Shown one piece after another: positions 1-7,758 of a stretch of DNA of 41,194 nt. The translations under genes were made by a program, and so were the position numbers. Source of the stretch: Lachnospiraceae bacterium (GTDB lineage: Bacteria > Bacillota > Clostridia > Lachnospirales > Lachnospiraceae); assembly GCA_017424235.1 (NCBI GenBank), contig JAFPAQ010000042.1, positions 1-41,194 of the forward strand, in the 5' to 3' direction. Position 1 is the first letter of the stretch, and each line of letters opens with the position of its first letter. Below the pieces are notes generated by a model. The model was not told where the DNA came from and did no database searches. It saw only the letters and a list, made by a program, of their open reading frames with translations.

Positions 1-134
1 ATATAAAATGGGAAAACCATAAGCTTACAGAGCTTAAAGTAAAGGCAGCTTCTGATTACAAAGGTAAATTTATCTATCAGGGAAAGGAAATAAATGATAA
101 GGTGACCTACATTACAGAAATTAGTGCACATTAG
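1..134 (+). CDS. C-terminal end of an unidentified protein (5' end outside window)
   Basis: The frame is open from the window edge and ends at TAG 132-134, giving 43 residues. The visible tail is hydrophilic and Lys-rich and ends in TYITEISAH. It has no recognisable motif, so no function is assigned. A perfect hairpin starts 6 bases after the stop and could end its transcript, although no T-run follows. It may belong to the same decayed accessory cluster as the fragments at 254-709. The absence of a start is due to the window edge. Confidence 0.5.
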   Translation, partial: IKWENHKLTELKVKAASDYKGKFIYQGKEINDKVTYITEISAH

Positions 135-140
135 AATTTC

Positions 141-182
141 TGGTGAACTACCCATTGGCTTTAGACAATGGGTAGTTCACCA
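141..182. repeat. 17-bp perfect inverted repeat (hairpin)
   Basis: TGGTGAACTACCCATTG (141-157) is followed by an 8-base loop and its exact complement (166-182). There is no T-tract after it, so a classical terminator is not shown. It could be a bidirectional transcript end or the end hairpin of a lost IS200/IS605-type element. The second idea is inference, because no transposase is next to it. Confidence 0.7.
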
Positions 183-253
183 GGATATAGAAAGTCAAGG
201 TTGACATAATGCAGATATTATGTATACAATTATTATATTGCTTAGGTAGTTAA

Positions 254-373
254 AACTCGCAAAATATTATAATTAACGGTAAGACTCTTAGTGATCAGTA
301 TGGCGTGGATAGATTGTTTGAAGATTTAAAGGGGTTAAGTACAGAAGAATATTATGGAGGTTGTGTAGTATGA
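254..373 (+). pseudogene. 3' remnant of a small gene, coupled to the next gene by ATGA overlap
   Basis: This frame is open from after TAA 251-253 to TGA 371-373. It reads as 39 residues of ordinary-looking protein (including DQYGVDRLFEDLKGLSTEEY) with no ATG, GTG or TTG start preceded by a ribosome site. Its stop overlaps the ATG at 370 (ATGA), the usual sign of a translationally coupled gene pair. That argues this was once a real upstream gene whose 5' part has been lost. The product is not recognised. Confidence 0.4.
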
Positions 374-609
374 AGTGGATTTTAATTATTTTAGTAGTTT
401 GGCTGATTTTGGCAGCTATATGTGCAGGTGTTTTTCCATTTGCACTCATGGATATCTTTGCCGGTACGACAGGATGCGGTTCGAATTGGGGACCAATATT
501 AGGAATGATTTGTAGTGTGATTTTGTCTCCGCTTTATATTGTTGTGAAGCTTGTCAAAAAAATAATAAGTGCGATTTCTAAGATTGGCAGAGGGAGCGCT
601 AAAGAGTGA
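370..609 (+). CDS. Small membrane protein, two transmembrane segments (hypothetical)
   Basis: The product is 79 residues. I start it at ATG 370 rather than TTG 361, because GGAGG at 356-360 lies 9 bases before this ATG. A first hydrophobic helix covers about residues 3-23. A Gly/Cys loop (TTGCGSNWG) follows, then a second helix at about 43-62 and a basic tail with KKIISAISKIGRG. The charge pattern suggests both ends are cytoplasmic. It sits between two broken reading frames, overlapping the upstream one by ATGA and the downstream one by GTGA, so it is the intact middle gene of a decayed operon. Its function is unknown. A toxin, immunity or signalling role would be speculation. Confidence 0.6.
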   Translation: MKWILIILVVWLILAAICAGVFPFALMDIFAGTTGCGSNWGPILGMICSVILSPLYIVVKLVKKIISAISKIGRGSAKE

Positions 610-709
610 ACAGTTACGAATTAAAATAAAAGGTGAACGTATTCACGATGGTACGCCTGTTTGTTACAAATATAAATTTCAGGAAGATGAAATACTTTCG
701 AGTACCTGA
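606..709 (+). pseudogene. Frameshifted small gene following the 79-residue membrane protein
   Basis: A GTG at 606 overlaps the TGA of the previous gene (GTGA) and starts MNSYELK, then meets TAA at 627-629. Reading one base back after the AAAA run gives a continuous IKGERIHDGTPVCYKYKFQE and ends at TGA 707-709, about 34 residues in all. The sense of both halves suggests a small protein broken by a single-base change in a short A-run. Programmed slippage is less likely because no classic slippery heptamer is present. A sequencing error in the A-run cannot be excluded. Confidence 0.35.
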
Positions 710-750
710 CCACAGTAGAGCTAGTAGAAGTAAACAGAAGGAGAAGAAAT

Positions 751-1614
751 ATGAACAATAATAAGTTTGGAATCGCGTCATTGATCGTAGGAGCCCTGTG
801 CTTTGTGACACTCTTTATAGCAGGACCGCTTTTGGGTATCATAGGTCTGGTGCTCGGAGTTGTGGCATTGGCTTATAAAGAGAGAACAAAAGGTCTGGCG
901 ATTGGAGGAATCGTAGTTTCCTTTATCGGTGTTATCGTCGGAACAGTCGTATTGAGCGTAAATATCATGCATATGGCGTATGGTTATCTGGCCGACAGAT
1001 CCGGAGAACGCATGCAGGCTGATGCGGATGACGAAGATGATTCTAAAAAACGAAAAGAGGATGATGATGACATTAGTATCTCCGAAAAGTGGGACATAAA
1101 TGAGACAGATAAAGAGGACAGCAGTGCTTCGGAAAAACGGGGCAGGGATGAGACAGATGAAGAGGATAAGAAGCGTGAATCGGACACAGAGGTGGAAAAT
1201 TTTGCAGGTAAGCAGTTTCAAGGGAGAGACGGCTCTGTGATCTACTTTGAAACAGATGACGAATTTGTGTGGTACCAGTCGGATGAAGACCATGATGACA
1301 ATTATTTTAGCGGGACATATGAGTTCTACTTTGCAGAGGATGCACAGGATTATATTGTAAATGATCTTTCAGATTTGGGTTTAACAAAGGAAGAACTCAC
1401 TGACTATTTCGAGCGGAACAATGACAGTGATTTTTACAGGTTATCGAATTTCTGCTGTATGGTCATGCATAATGATAAAATGAAGATGAATGGAGAAGAC
1501 ATAGCTCTGAGCAGCGAAAGCAGCGACTCCTATTACATGGGATTCTATGCGAACGACTATTTTGACGCATCCAATATGCTGACAGGGAATTATGCAATCT
1601 TCACCCTGAAATAA
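751..1614 (+). CDS. DUF4190-like membrane protein with acidic linker and C-terminal soluble domain
   Basis: The product is 287 residues, with AAGGAGA upstream of ATG 751. Residues 1-75 contain two Gly-rich hydrophobic helices (FGIASLIVGALCF and GLAIGGIVVSFIGVIVG), the pattern of DUF4190 membrane proteins. Residues about 88-150 are a very acidic low-complexity linker with alternating DE and KR runs and an imperfect internal duplication (SEKWDINETDKED then SEKRGRDETDEED). Residues 150-287 look like a small beta-rich outer domain beginning FAGKQFQGRDGSVIYF. This resembles surface proteins in which a membrane hairpin displays a ligand or stress-sensing domain. No catalytic motif is visible. It is separated from the next operon by a hairpin and a promoter. 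Confidence 0.7.
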   Translation: MNNNKFGIASLIVGALCFVTLFIAGPLLGIIGLVLGVVALAYKERTKGLAIGGIVVSFIGVIVGTVVLSVNIMHMAYGYLADRSGERMQADADDEDDSKKRKEDDDDISISEKWDINETDKEDSSASEKRGRDETDEEDKKRESDTEVENFAGKQFQGRDGSVIYFETDDEFVWYQSDEDHDDNYFSGTYEFYFAEDAQDYIVNDLSDLGLTKEELTDYFERNNDSDFYRLSNFCCMVMHNDKMKMNGEDIALSSESSDSYYMGFYANDYFDASNMLTGNYAIFTLK

Positions 1615-1699
1615 ACAGGAGATTTCCAGTCTTTTTCAGGTCCAACTGAAATGCGCGACCAATTCAATCATGACCTGACTCTGATAGAAAAATATGTGT

Positions 1700-1722
1700 T
1701 CAGAGGAATAGCGCACCTCTGA
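1700..1722. repeat. Short hairpin downstream of the DUF4190-like gene
   Basis: TCAGAGG and CCTCTGA can pair around a 9-base loop. No T-run follows. It may stabilise the end of the upstream transcript. Confidence 0.3.
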
Positions 1723-1762
1723 TAAATGCATTATAACATAATTAAAAAAAAGGTGATACCGG

Positions 1763-1807
1763 CAATAGGGGAATTCGTGATACAACCCTATTGATAATAC
1801 TTTTTTT
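1763..1807 (+). terminator. Candidate terminator before the six-gene operon
   Basis: CAATAGGG (1763-1770) pairs with CCCTATTG (1786-1793). A run of seven T follows at 1801-1807. The T-run is displaced 7 bases from the stem, so this is a weak or imperfect intrinsic terminator. It would isolate the operon that starts at about 1843. Confidence 0.4.
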
Positions 1808-1808
1808 G

Positions 1809-1837
1809 TTGCAAAACAATTGTATAAATTGTATAAT
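1809..1837 (+). promoter_or_regulatory. Sigma-70 type promoter for the SPFH operon
   Basis: TTGCAA (1809-1814), a 17-base spacer and TATAAT (1832-1837) are seen directly. The predicted start is near 1843, giving a leader of about 50 bases before AAGGAGG (1884-1890) and ATG 1896. Confidence 0.65.
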
Positions 1838-1895
1838 GTTCAAGATATAGTCATATTTTTAAGATAAAAATTGTACAAAAGATAAGGAGGATAAT

Positions 1896-3080
1896 ATGGC
1901 AATTATTGATGTTGTAGAGTGGAGTCCTACCAGCAATGATGTATTTGCTTACAAATTTCCAAACAATGAATTAAGTACAGCAACACAGCTCATTGTTCAT
2001 GAATCACAGGAGGCTGTGTTTTTTTCAAAAGGTCAGCTGATGGGAAAGTTTGGACCAGGAAAACACAAATTGACTACCGAGAATTTACCCATTTTGCGTA
2101 ATTTGTTTGGAATTCCATTTGGTGGGAAAAATCCTTTTGTGGCGGAGGTATGGTTTGTAAACAAAACAGCGCCTTTGAACATTGATTGGACAACAACAAC
2201 TATGAGATATTTAGATCCCGAATATAATCAAATGGTTCCTTTGTACGCGCAAGGACGTTATGGATTGAGAGTTAAGGATGCAGAACGCTTTTTAGTGAAG
2301 TTGGTTGGAACAATGACCGGTTTTACGGCTGCACAGTTAACAGATCATTTTATGGGAGCATTAATTGCCAAAACCAAATCTTCTATTATGGCATTTATGA
2401 CTGCAAACCACGTGGGGATTAATCAGATTTCCTCTTATCTGGATAATCTTTCAACTTTCATTAGACAGCCTATGGCTGAATTTTGGGAAGAATATGGTTT
2501 TGATCTTCCGGGATTCTATATAACAAGTGTTGACATCGATGTTTCAACACCGGAAGGCAGAAAAATATCAGAAGCGCTGTCAGACCGTTCAGCACAGGCA
2601 ATAGCAGGTTATACCTGGCAGCAGAAGCAGTCATTTGATGTTGCAAATAATGCTATGAGTAATGGTTCTCAAATGGGAATCTTAGGGGTAGCTATGATGA
2701 CAGGTGCTTTCGCAGGAAATGGCGGTGGTATGGGAAACAGTATGTTTCAGCAACCAAATCCGGGACAGTACCAGATGCCAGTGAATCAAGGCTATGGCAT
2801 GAATGCTAATCAGCAGATGATGCCTCATGCAAGAGCAGAAGTATTCTGTTCCAATTGTGGTAAAAAATTCCCTACTACTTCTCAGTTTTGCCCATTTTGT
2901 GGTGATCAGTATAGACCTTGCTCTGTATGTGGTGCCGATAATGGTAAAAATGCAAGTCGTTGCGTGACCTGCGGATCTGTGCTTCAGACAACACAATTTG
3001 CAACAAACGTGTGTAGCAAATGTAATTCTCCTATTCAGCCGGGAACAAAGTTCTGTGCTGTTTGTGGTAATCCATTATAG
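1896..3080 (+). CDS. SPFH-domain (YdjI-like) protein with three C-terminal zinc ribbons
   Basis: The product is 394 residues. AAGGAGG lies 5 bases before ATG. Residues about 25-235 read as an SPFH/Band-7-like domain of the YdjI / 'virion core protein' type (VHESQEAVFFSKGQLMGKFG, then a long amphipathic helix region ending in SDRSAQAIAGYTWQQKQ). A Gly/Met/Gln-rich spacer (about 265-310) leads to three CxxC...CxxC zinc ribbons at 318-394: CSNCG/CPFCG, CSVCG/CVTCG and CSKCN/CAVCG. In Bacillus subtilis, YdjI lies in an operon with PspA and zinc-ribbon membrane proteins and acts at the membrane. That is family knowledge, not proof here. There is no obvious membrane helix, so it probably acts as an oligomeric cytoplasmic platform recruited to the membrane. 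It is the first gene of a tight six-gene operon. Confidence 0.8.
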   Translation: MAIIDVVEWSPTSNDVFAYKFPNNELSTATQLIVHESQEAVFFSKGQLMGKFGPGKHKLTTENLPILRNLFGIPFGGKNPFVAEVWFVNKTAPLNIDWTTTTMRYLDPEYNQMVPLYAQGRYGLRVKDAERFLVKLVGTMTGFTAAQLTDHFMGALIAKTKSSIMAFMTANHVGINQISSYLDNLSTFIRQPMAEFWEEYGFDLPGFYITSVDIDVSTPEGRKISEALSDRSAQAIAGYTWQQKQSFDVANNAMSNGSQMGILGVAMMTGAFAGNGGGMGNSMFQQPNPGQYQMPVNQGYGMNANQQMMPHARAEVFCSNCGKKFPTTSQFCPFCGDQYRPCSVCGADNGKNASRCVTCGSVLQTTQFATNVCSKCNSPIQPGTKFCAVCGNPL

Positions 3081-3091
3081 GAGGTAGAGAT

Positions 3092-3811
3092 ATGAAACAA
3101 CAAAAACCAGTATTCGTCAGAACTATTTTATTTTTTATAGGTCTTTTTATTTTATTGTTATCAGCATGTCTGATTCATTTCCAGGTGACCGCTTTTAACT
3201 GGAGAATGACTTTTGCATACATTTCATTATGCGTGATTTATATTCTTTTCTTTTTACCGGGCTGTTTTGCTTTAAGGGACGATAGAAAGAGTGGAAATAT
3301 CTTTATTGGAGGTGCAGTATATTTTAAGGGATGCGTAGTATATACAATTCTTTCCGCAATTGTCGCAGGCTGTATTTTTGGATTGTTGATTCCATTTGCA
3401 ATCGCTTTTAGCTTGCAAATGGCAGCTTTCTTTATTTTCCTGATCTATTGCTATTTGTCAGGAGTTGCTTCCGATAAAGTTCTGGGAGTGAAGCTGCAGG
3501 AAGAGGCGAAAACCTCTCAATTAAAAGCGTTACAGGCTGGAACAGCAAGTATGCTAATTCGAGTAAATCAGTCGGCTAAGTGCGATGAAGAGATGAAAAA
3601 GAGTGTTCGTAAATTGTCGGAAGATTTACGTTATTTATCTCCATCCAACACATCAAGATGTGCTGAACTGGAAGGTTGTATGCTGGATATTGTAAATACG
3701 GTTTGCAGAGCGGGTTATTTAGATGAAAAAAGTCTTGCTTCACAGGATGAGTTGAAGAAGATGATAGATGAATTAACAATGCTGTACGAGCAGAGAAAAT
3801 TAATGTATTAA
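3092..3811 (+). CDS. Membrane protein with cytoplasmic helical C-terminal domain (hypothetical)
   Basis: The product is 239 residues and starts 11 bases after the SPFH gene, with TAGGAGGTAG just upstream of ATG. Hydrophobic segments lie at about 10-30, 38-60 and 87-130 (probably two close helices), giving about four transmembrane segments. The last 100 residues are helical and charged, with a conserved-looking SEDLRYLSPSN segment followed by a Cys-containing helix and a final helix ending YEQRKLMY. No enzyme motif is visible. Its position suggests it is the membrane anchor or partner of the SPFH protein, as membrane partners are in ydjFGHI-type operons (inference). I do not recognise the family with confidence. 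Confidence 0.7.
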   Translation: MKQQKPVFVRTILFFIGLFILLLSACLIHFQVTAFNWRMTFAYISLCVIYILFFLPGCFALRDDRKSGNIFIGGAVYFKGCVVYTILSAIVAGCIFGLLIPFAIAFSLQMAAFFIFLIYCYLSGVASDKVLGVKLQEEAKTSQLKALQAGTASMLIRVNQSAKCDEEMKKSVRKLSEDLRYLSPSNTSRCAELEGCMLDIVNTVCRAGYLDEKSLASQDELKKMIDELTMLYEQRKLMY

Positions 3812-3824
3812 GGTTGGTGGAAGA

Positions 3825-5768
3825 ATGACAGGAAAAGTATTTAGTGATTCGGCAAATATTTATCAGGATCAGGCAAAAATATTGTTTGATTATTACAAGT
3901 CAGCAGCAGAGAAAATTGTTGCAGAGGAGATGGAATTAGAGCAGCTGGGCAGCGAGGTAGGGAATGCAATTGCGGCTGATGAGGCTGCACTTAATAAATC
4001 AAAGAAACTGTTCCCAATCGTTATGATTGGAAGTGCGGTTTTGTTGCTTTTGTTTTTTGTACTGCCATTATTAGTGCTGATACCAATTGCAGGTTTTGTG
4101 TATGGTGTCAAACAATTTTTAGATTCAAAAAAGTATGCACAGCAGATTGAAAATGGAAAAATACAATTGCAGCAATTACAGCAGAGCTATCAGCAGATCC
4201 GTAGAGATTACTCTGTTGATAAAATTGGTGTAACTTATGTTCCAGTGGCAACCAGAATGCCTTTCGAGGAAAAAAGTTTCCTGATTGACCATACAAACTC
4301 AGTACCGGAAACAGATTTCCAACTGAATGTATTACATCAGCCTGAGGAATTCCAAAATTCTATGACAAACTTGAAAAAATCCATGGAAAACATTCCAATT
4401 GTAGAGACAAATGAAAAATCTGAGAGCATCAATACTTCAGATTATTCAGTTTCTGTTCAAAATGTTACGCTGCATGATTATGTTGGTAACATTGACAGGC
4501 AGGTTCGTAACATTAATTATCTGTTAAATGATAGTGAGAATGTGTCAGTCAGCATGCCTGTGATTATGCCAGGTAGTGAACGCGCCAATATTATTCAGGA
4601 ATACGCAACAGATGAGATTGGAAATCATCCAGTTGTTTGTGCTTTTAATGTAGATTTTACAAGAGAGATGGAACAGTTTTCATCTTTGAATAGTTTGAAA
4701 AATCAGATGAGTGGTGGGGAAGATAGCGACAGCACGGAATACATGACTAAGACTATGGCACAAATGGCTGAATCAGTACAGCTTTTGTCAAAAACCAAAA
4801 ATGCCGGTTCTAGTAAATTGATTCAATATACTTCGGATATTTTTTCAACAGTTTTAAAAGCAGGATACACGCAGTATTCACCAAAGCTTGAAGCGGAGGA
4901 AATCGAAAAAGTACGTTCTACAGATTTTGATTATCAGTCTTCTGTAAATGGATACACTCCATTTACCATGAAAAAGAGTTCGCGTGTAAAATATGAAATG
5001 TTCTCAGGGAACTGGATAGCAGAAGACGGTTCAACAACAACAATGCCATTTGGGATGCATCAGATTGATGAAGAAATTCTGGTTCCTGTCATTACTTCAT
5101 TAATGGAAGAAAATCGTATTGAACGTTTAAAGATTTACAATAATATTGAGGATCAAAAGCGAGAATATTTGGATAAATGGTCTTCCGAAATTGGTAATTA
5201 TTTTAGGGATAACCGTAAATCAGCAGATGAGTTGATTACACATATGCGAGAGACTTATGCAGATTATGTTAGTGCGTCGAATATGTATCAGTCATTAAGT
5301 GATACAACTGGTTTGATGAAATCAACCCAAAACGTCGATGATGCAGAAGTGAAAGAAATAGACCAGCAGGCAGAAATGATTGCCGGATTTGAATTACAGG
5401 CAAAGCAGTGTAATGAACAGCAGGAACGTTTTGCAGAGTTCATGGATAGAATACAGGAAAGTATTGGAGATACTACAAATGATTTTGCCCACATCGAATA
5501 TTATGAAGGTTCGTTAAGAGATATTGCTTCTCATGAAACTGCCGTTGCAATGGCAAATCTTCATGAGCTGGATCAGAGAAGAAAACAGTTAGTTCAGGTT
5601 AGCCCATATCTGGCTGCTTACGGTGAACTTCCACCTGAACCAAAGACAAGTCCTGAAATGATCGAGCATGTACAGATTGATTTAGAGCGCGAAGTTTCAG
5701 AAAAATTGGAAGAAATTGAAACTAGAAAACTGAATCTGTCTGATTCAAATACAGAAAGTGAAAGGTGA
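3825..5768 (+). CDS. Large membrane-hairpin coiled-coil protein (hypothetical)
   Basis: The product is 647 residues, starting 13 bases after the previous gene. An N-terminal helical segment (1-60) leads into a hydrophobic hairpin at 62-97 (FPIVMIGSAVLLLLFFVLPL and more). A Gln-rich coiled coil (KIQLQQLQQSYQQIRRDY, about 112-129) follows. The middle region (about 220-390) is mixed and contains NIDRQVRNINYLLNDSENVS. The final 220 residues are again strongly helical (KEIDQQAEMIAGFELQAKQC; LEREVSEKLEEIETRKLNL). No nucleotide-binding or catalytic motif is seen. The shape, a short membrane hairpin flanked by coiled coils, fits a scaffold or tether that links the membrane to cytoplasmic partners. 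Its stop overlaps the region of the next ribosome site, so the genes are coupled. Confidence 0.7.
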   Translation: MTGKVFSDSANIYQDQAKILFDYYKSAAEKIVAEEMELEQLGSEVGNAIAADEAALNKSKKLFPIVMIGSAVLLLLFFVLPLLVLIPIAGFVYGVKQFLDSKKYAQQIENGKIQLQQLQQSYQQIRRDYSVDKIGVTYVPVATRMPFEEKSFLIDHTNSVPETDFQLNVLHQPEEFQNSMTNLKKSMENIPIVETNEKSESINTSDYSVSVQNVTLHDYVGNIDRQVRNINYLLNDSENVSVSMPVIMPGSERANIIQEYATDEIGNHPVVCAFNVDFTREMEQFSSLNSLKNQMSGGEDSDSTEYMTKTMAQMAESVQLLSKTKNAGSSKLIQYTSDIFSTVLKAGYTQYSPKLEAEEIEKVRSTDFDYQSSVNGYTPFTMKKSSRVKYEMFSGNWIAEDGSTTTMPFGMHQIDEEILVPVITSLMEENRIERLKIYNNIEDQKREYLDKWSSEIGNYFRDNRKSADELITHMRETYADYVSASNMYQSLSDTTGLMKSTQNVDDAEVKEIDQQAEMIAGFELQAKQCNEQQERFAEFMDRIQESIGDTTNDFAHIEYYEGSLRDIASHETAVAMANLHELDQRRKQLVQVSPYLAAYGELPPEPKTSPEMIEHVQIDLEREVSEKLEEIETRKLNLSDSNTESER

Positions 5769-5773
5769 TTTCT

Positions 5774-6682
5774 ATGGCAACATTTGATTGTATAGTTGAT
5801 ACAACGCCGATGGCGAATTCAGTTGATACAGTTTCAAAACATGTTTTAGGGACAACAGCAGCAGTAACAGCGATGCAGGCAGCTGTAATCAAAACGGAGA
5901 TGGATTCTGCTGATACCATTTGTAAAAATGTAGACCGTGGATTCTATAGCTTAATTCGGTCGCAGCTGAGCATGAAACTGGCAAAGCATTATACGGAGAT
6001 GAATGCAAAACTGGTTTTGCTGTTAGAGTATTCTAAGTCATTAGGAAAGATTCAGAACAGAATGGAAGCCGATGTAAATCGACTGAGAAGAGAGTATTAT
6101 AAAACCTTTCATGGTCTGGATAAAGCATTAGAGAACAGAGTTTATCAATTGGATAAAAATGCAATGATTTTAGCTGATTTGAGAAACAAACTTCTGAGAC
6201 AACATGTTGTTAAGGATATTGCAAAGGTGGTTTGTACAGACTTGGAAGCCACCAGAGTTTCTCAGTTATCATTAACAGCACATATGAAAACAAAAACAAG
6301 TGCAACGTTAAATGCCATCGAAAAAAATGTATGTGCTAATCAAAAGTTCCGTGTACAGATTAAGGAGATTTTGGGTTCAAAGAAATTGAAAGATTCGGCA
6401 CAGGAATACGTACCTGTTATTTATCGCAAAGCACAAAGTACAGCGGTGGCTGGAACAGAAGTTGTTAACTTATATTTTCCGGATTTTATGGAAAAAAATA
6501 TGAAAGACCAGATTGAAACAAGCATGATGAATCAGATTGAACAGTTAGTAGAGGGAGAAGTTTCCGCGGAAGAGAAAGCAGAGATTGCCAAAGAGTTTCA
6601 AAAACTTATGTCGGAATCTTCTGTGACTCAAAGAGTAGCACAAACAATGATGAAATTATTTGGAAATGAGGTACGCCCATGA
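5774..6682 (+). CDS. Helical protein, paralogue of the next gene (hypothetical)
   Basis: The product is 302 residues. I choose ATG 5774 over GTG 5765, because GAAAGG at 5760-5765 is correctly spaced for the ATG. The protein is almost all helical with no membrane segment. Residues 56-135 align without gaps to residues 94-173 of the next protein, with 29 identities in 80 positions, including GFY, ADVNRLR/SDVERLR, LD and LA. A start segment containing VDTTPMANSV also matches VNTDKFDETV of the neighbour. It overlaps the next gene by ATGA, so the pair is translationally coupled and may form a hetero-oligomer (inference). The family is not recognised. PspA-like function was considered, but no PspA signature is seen. 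Confidence 0.7.
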   Translation: MATFDCIVDTTPMANSVDTVSKHVLGTTAAVTAMQAAVIKTEMDSADTICKNVDRGFYSLIRSQLSMKLAKHYTEMNAKLVLLLEYSKSLGKIQNRMEADVNRLRREYYKTFHGLDKALENRVYQLDKNAMILADLRNKLLRQHVVKDIAKVVCTDLEATRVSQLSLTAHMKTKTSATLNAIEKNVCANQKFRVQIKEILGSKKLKDSAQEYVPVIYRKAQSTAVAGTEVVNLYFPDFMEKNMKDQIETSMMNQIEQLVEGEVSAEEKAEIAKEFQKLMSESSVTQRVAQTMMKLFGNEVRP

Positions 6683-7737
6683 GCTATAGTCAATCTTTTC
6701 AAAATAGCATAACCGTCTCAGGAGATGTTAGAGTTTCTTATCCGGCAAGTGAACATGGTGGTACGGTGACAGCGCACTATAGTGAGGTTGTCCCAATCAA
6801 CATAAATCTGCATGTAAACACTGATAAGTTTGATGAGACCGTTGTCAAAACCAATCATTGTGTAGATGGATTGACTGGCGCAGTTGCGGCAATGGATGCA
6901 GCACAGTGTAAGGTAATCAAGGACGGTTCGAAGAAAATATCCGAAAGTTTGGTGAACGGGTTCTATCAGTATATTAATTCAGAAATGTCTGCTCAAAAAA
7001 GTGAAAACTTTAGTATGGTTAGTTCCAAATTTGCTTTACTTATGGAATTTACAAAGGATATGATCTCGAAACACGAACGCATGAGTTCAGATGTTGAGCG
7101 ACTCCGTGGCCATTTTGGAAGGTTGTTTGCAGATATGGATAAAGATTTAGAAAGACGTATTCATAAACTGGATGAACCTGCATTTCACCTTGCCAATCAG
7201 GTGAGAACTGACTTGATAGAAGTTCCTTATAAAGTAGCAGCAAGCTTTGGTTTAGAGCAGATTAGCGAAAATAATCGTTCTCAGAATTTGATTGCAAGTG
7301 CAAGACTTAAGAAAAAAATGTCTGATGCGATGGACACAATTTCTGGATTAGTTGTGAAAAATTTGGATTATCAGAAGGCAGTGAAACAGATTCTTTTCCA
7401 ACAAAAATGTGAAGAGCCTTGCGTGGAATACTTACCAGCTATTGTTTGTGAAAAGAAGAATTTGACAAATGATGGACAAATTAGTAAAGAAGTTTATGTA
7501 GCAGAAGTAAATGGCCAGGAACAGATCATTGCAACGGTGCAAAACTGTTATGGTGATAATAATGCTGGAGAATGGAAAAACATGTCTCAGGAAGATTTAA
7601 AGTTATTGAATCAGGCCTTTAACAATATATTAGAGAATGGTTTTACAGAACAACAACATAATGATTCAAAAAATGATCGTGTGTGTAAAGAAATCATGCG
7701 AATGTGGAACAGCCATCAAACAATGTTGAAATTGTAA
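6679..7737 (+). CDS. Helical protein with beta-rich N-terminal extension, paralogue of the previous gene (hypothetical)
   Basis: The product is 352 residues, with ATG 6679 overlapping the previous stop. Residues 1-50 form an extra beta-like segment (ITVSGDVRVSYPASEHGG; VVPININLHV) missing from the paralogue. Residues 55-180 are the shared helical core (GFYQYINSEMS, SSDVERLR, HKLDEPAFHLAN). The C-terminal 100 residues contain a second shared module around CVEYLPAIV (EYVPVIY in the paralogue). There is no signal peptide or membrane helix. Pairing of a full and a shortened version of one fold in an overlapping gene pair suggests two non-equivalent subunits of one complex. The function is unknown. 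Confidence 0.7.
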   Translation: MSYSQSFQNSITVSGDVRVSYPASEHGGTVTAHYSEVVPININLHVNTDKFDETVVKTNHCVDGLTGAVAAMDAAQCKVIKDGSKKISESLVNGFYQYINSEMSAQKSENFSMVSSKFALLMEFTKDMISKHERMSSDVERLRGHFGRLFADMDKDLERRIHKLDEPAFHLANQVRTDLIEVPYKVAASFGLEQISENNRSQNLIASARLKKKMSDAMDTISGLVVKNLDYQKAVKQILFQQKCEEPCVEYLPAIVCEKKNLTNDGQISKEVYVAEVNGQEQIIATVQNCYGDNNAGEWKNMSQEDLKLLNQAFNNILENGFTEQQHNDSKNDRVCKEIMRMWNSHQTMLKL

Positions 7738-7758
7738 AAAGGAGTATAAGATACAATT

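Noticed and set aside
606-709. Programmed -1 frameshift in the small gene after the membrane protein
   Set aside because: No slippery heptamer or downstream pseudoknot is evident; a mutation or read error is simpler.
778-1293. Long minus-strand frame opposite the DUF4190-like gene
   Set aside because: It is the shadow of a real gene with a good ribosome site, and its translation is Ser/Cys/Phe-rich without motifs.
5774-7737. PspA/phage-shock proteins
   Set aside because: Both are helical and lie near an SPFH gene, but no PspA signature is seen.
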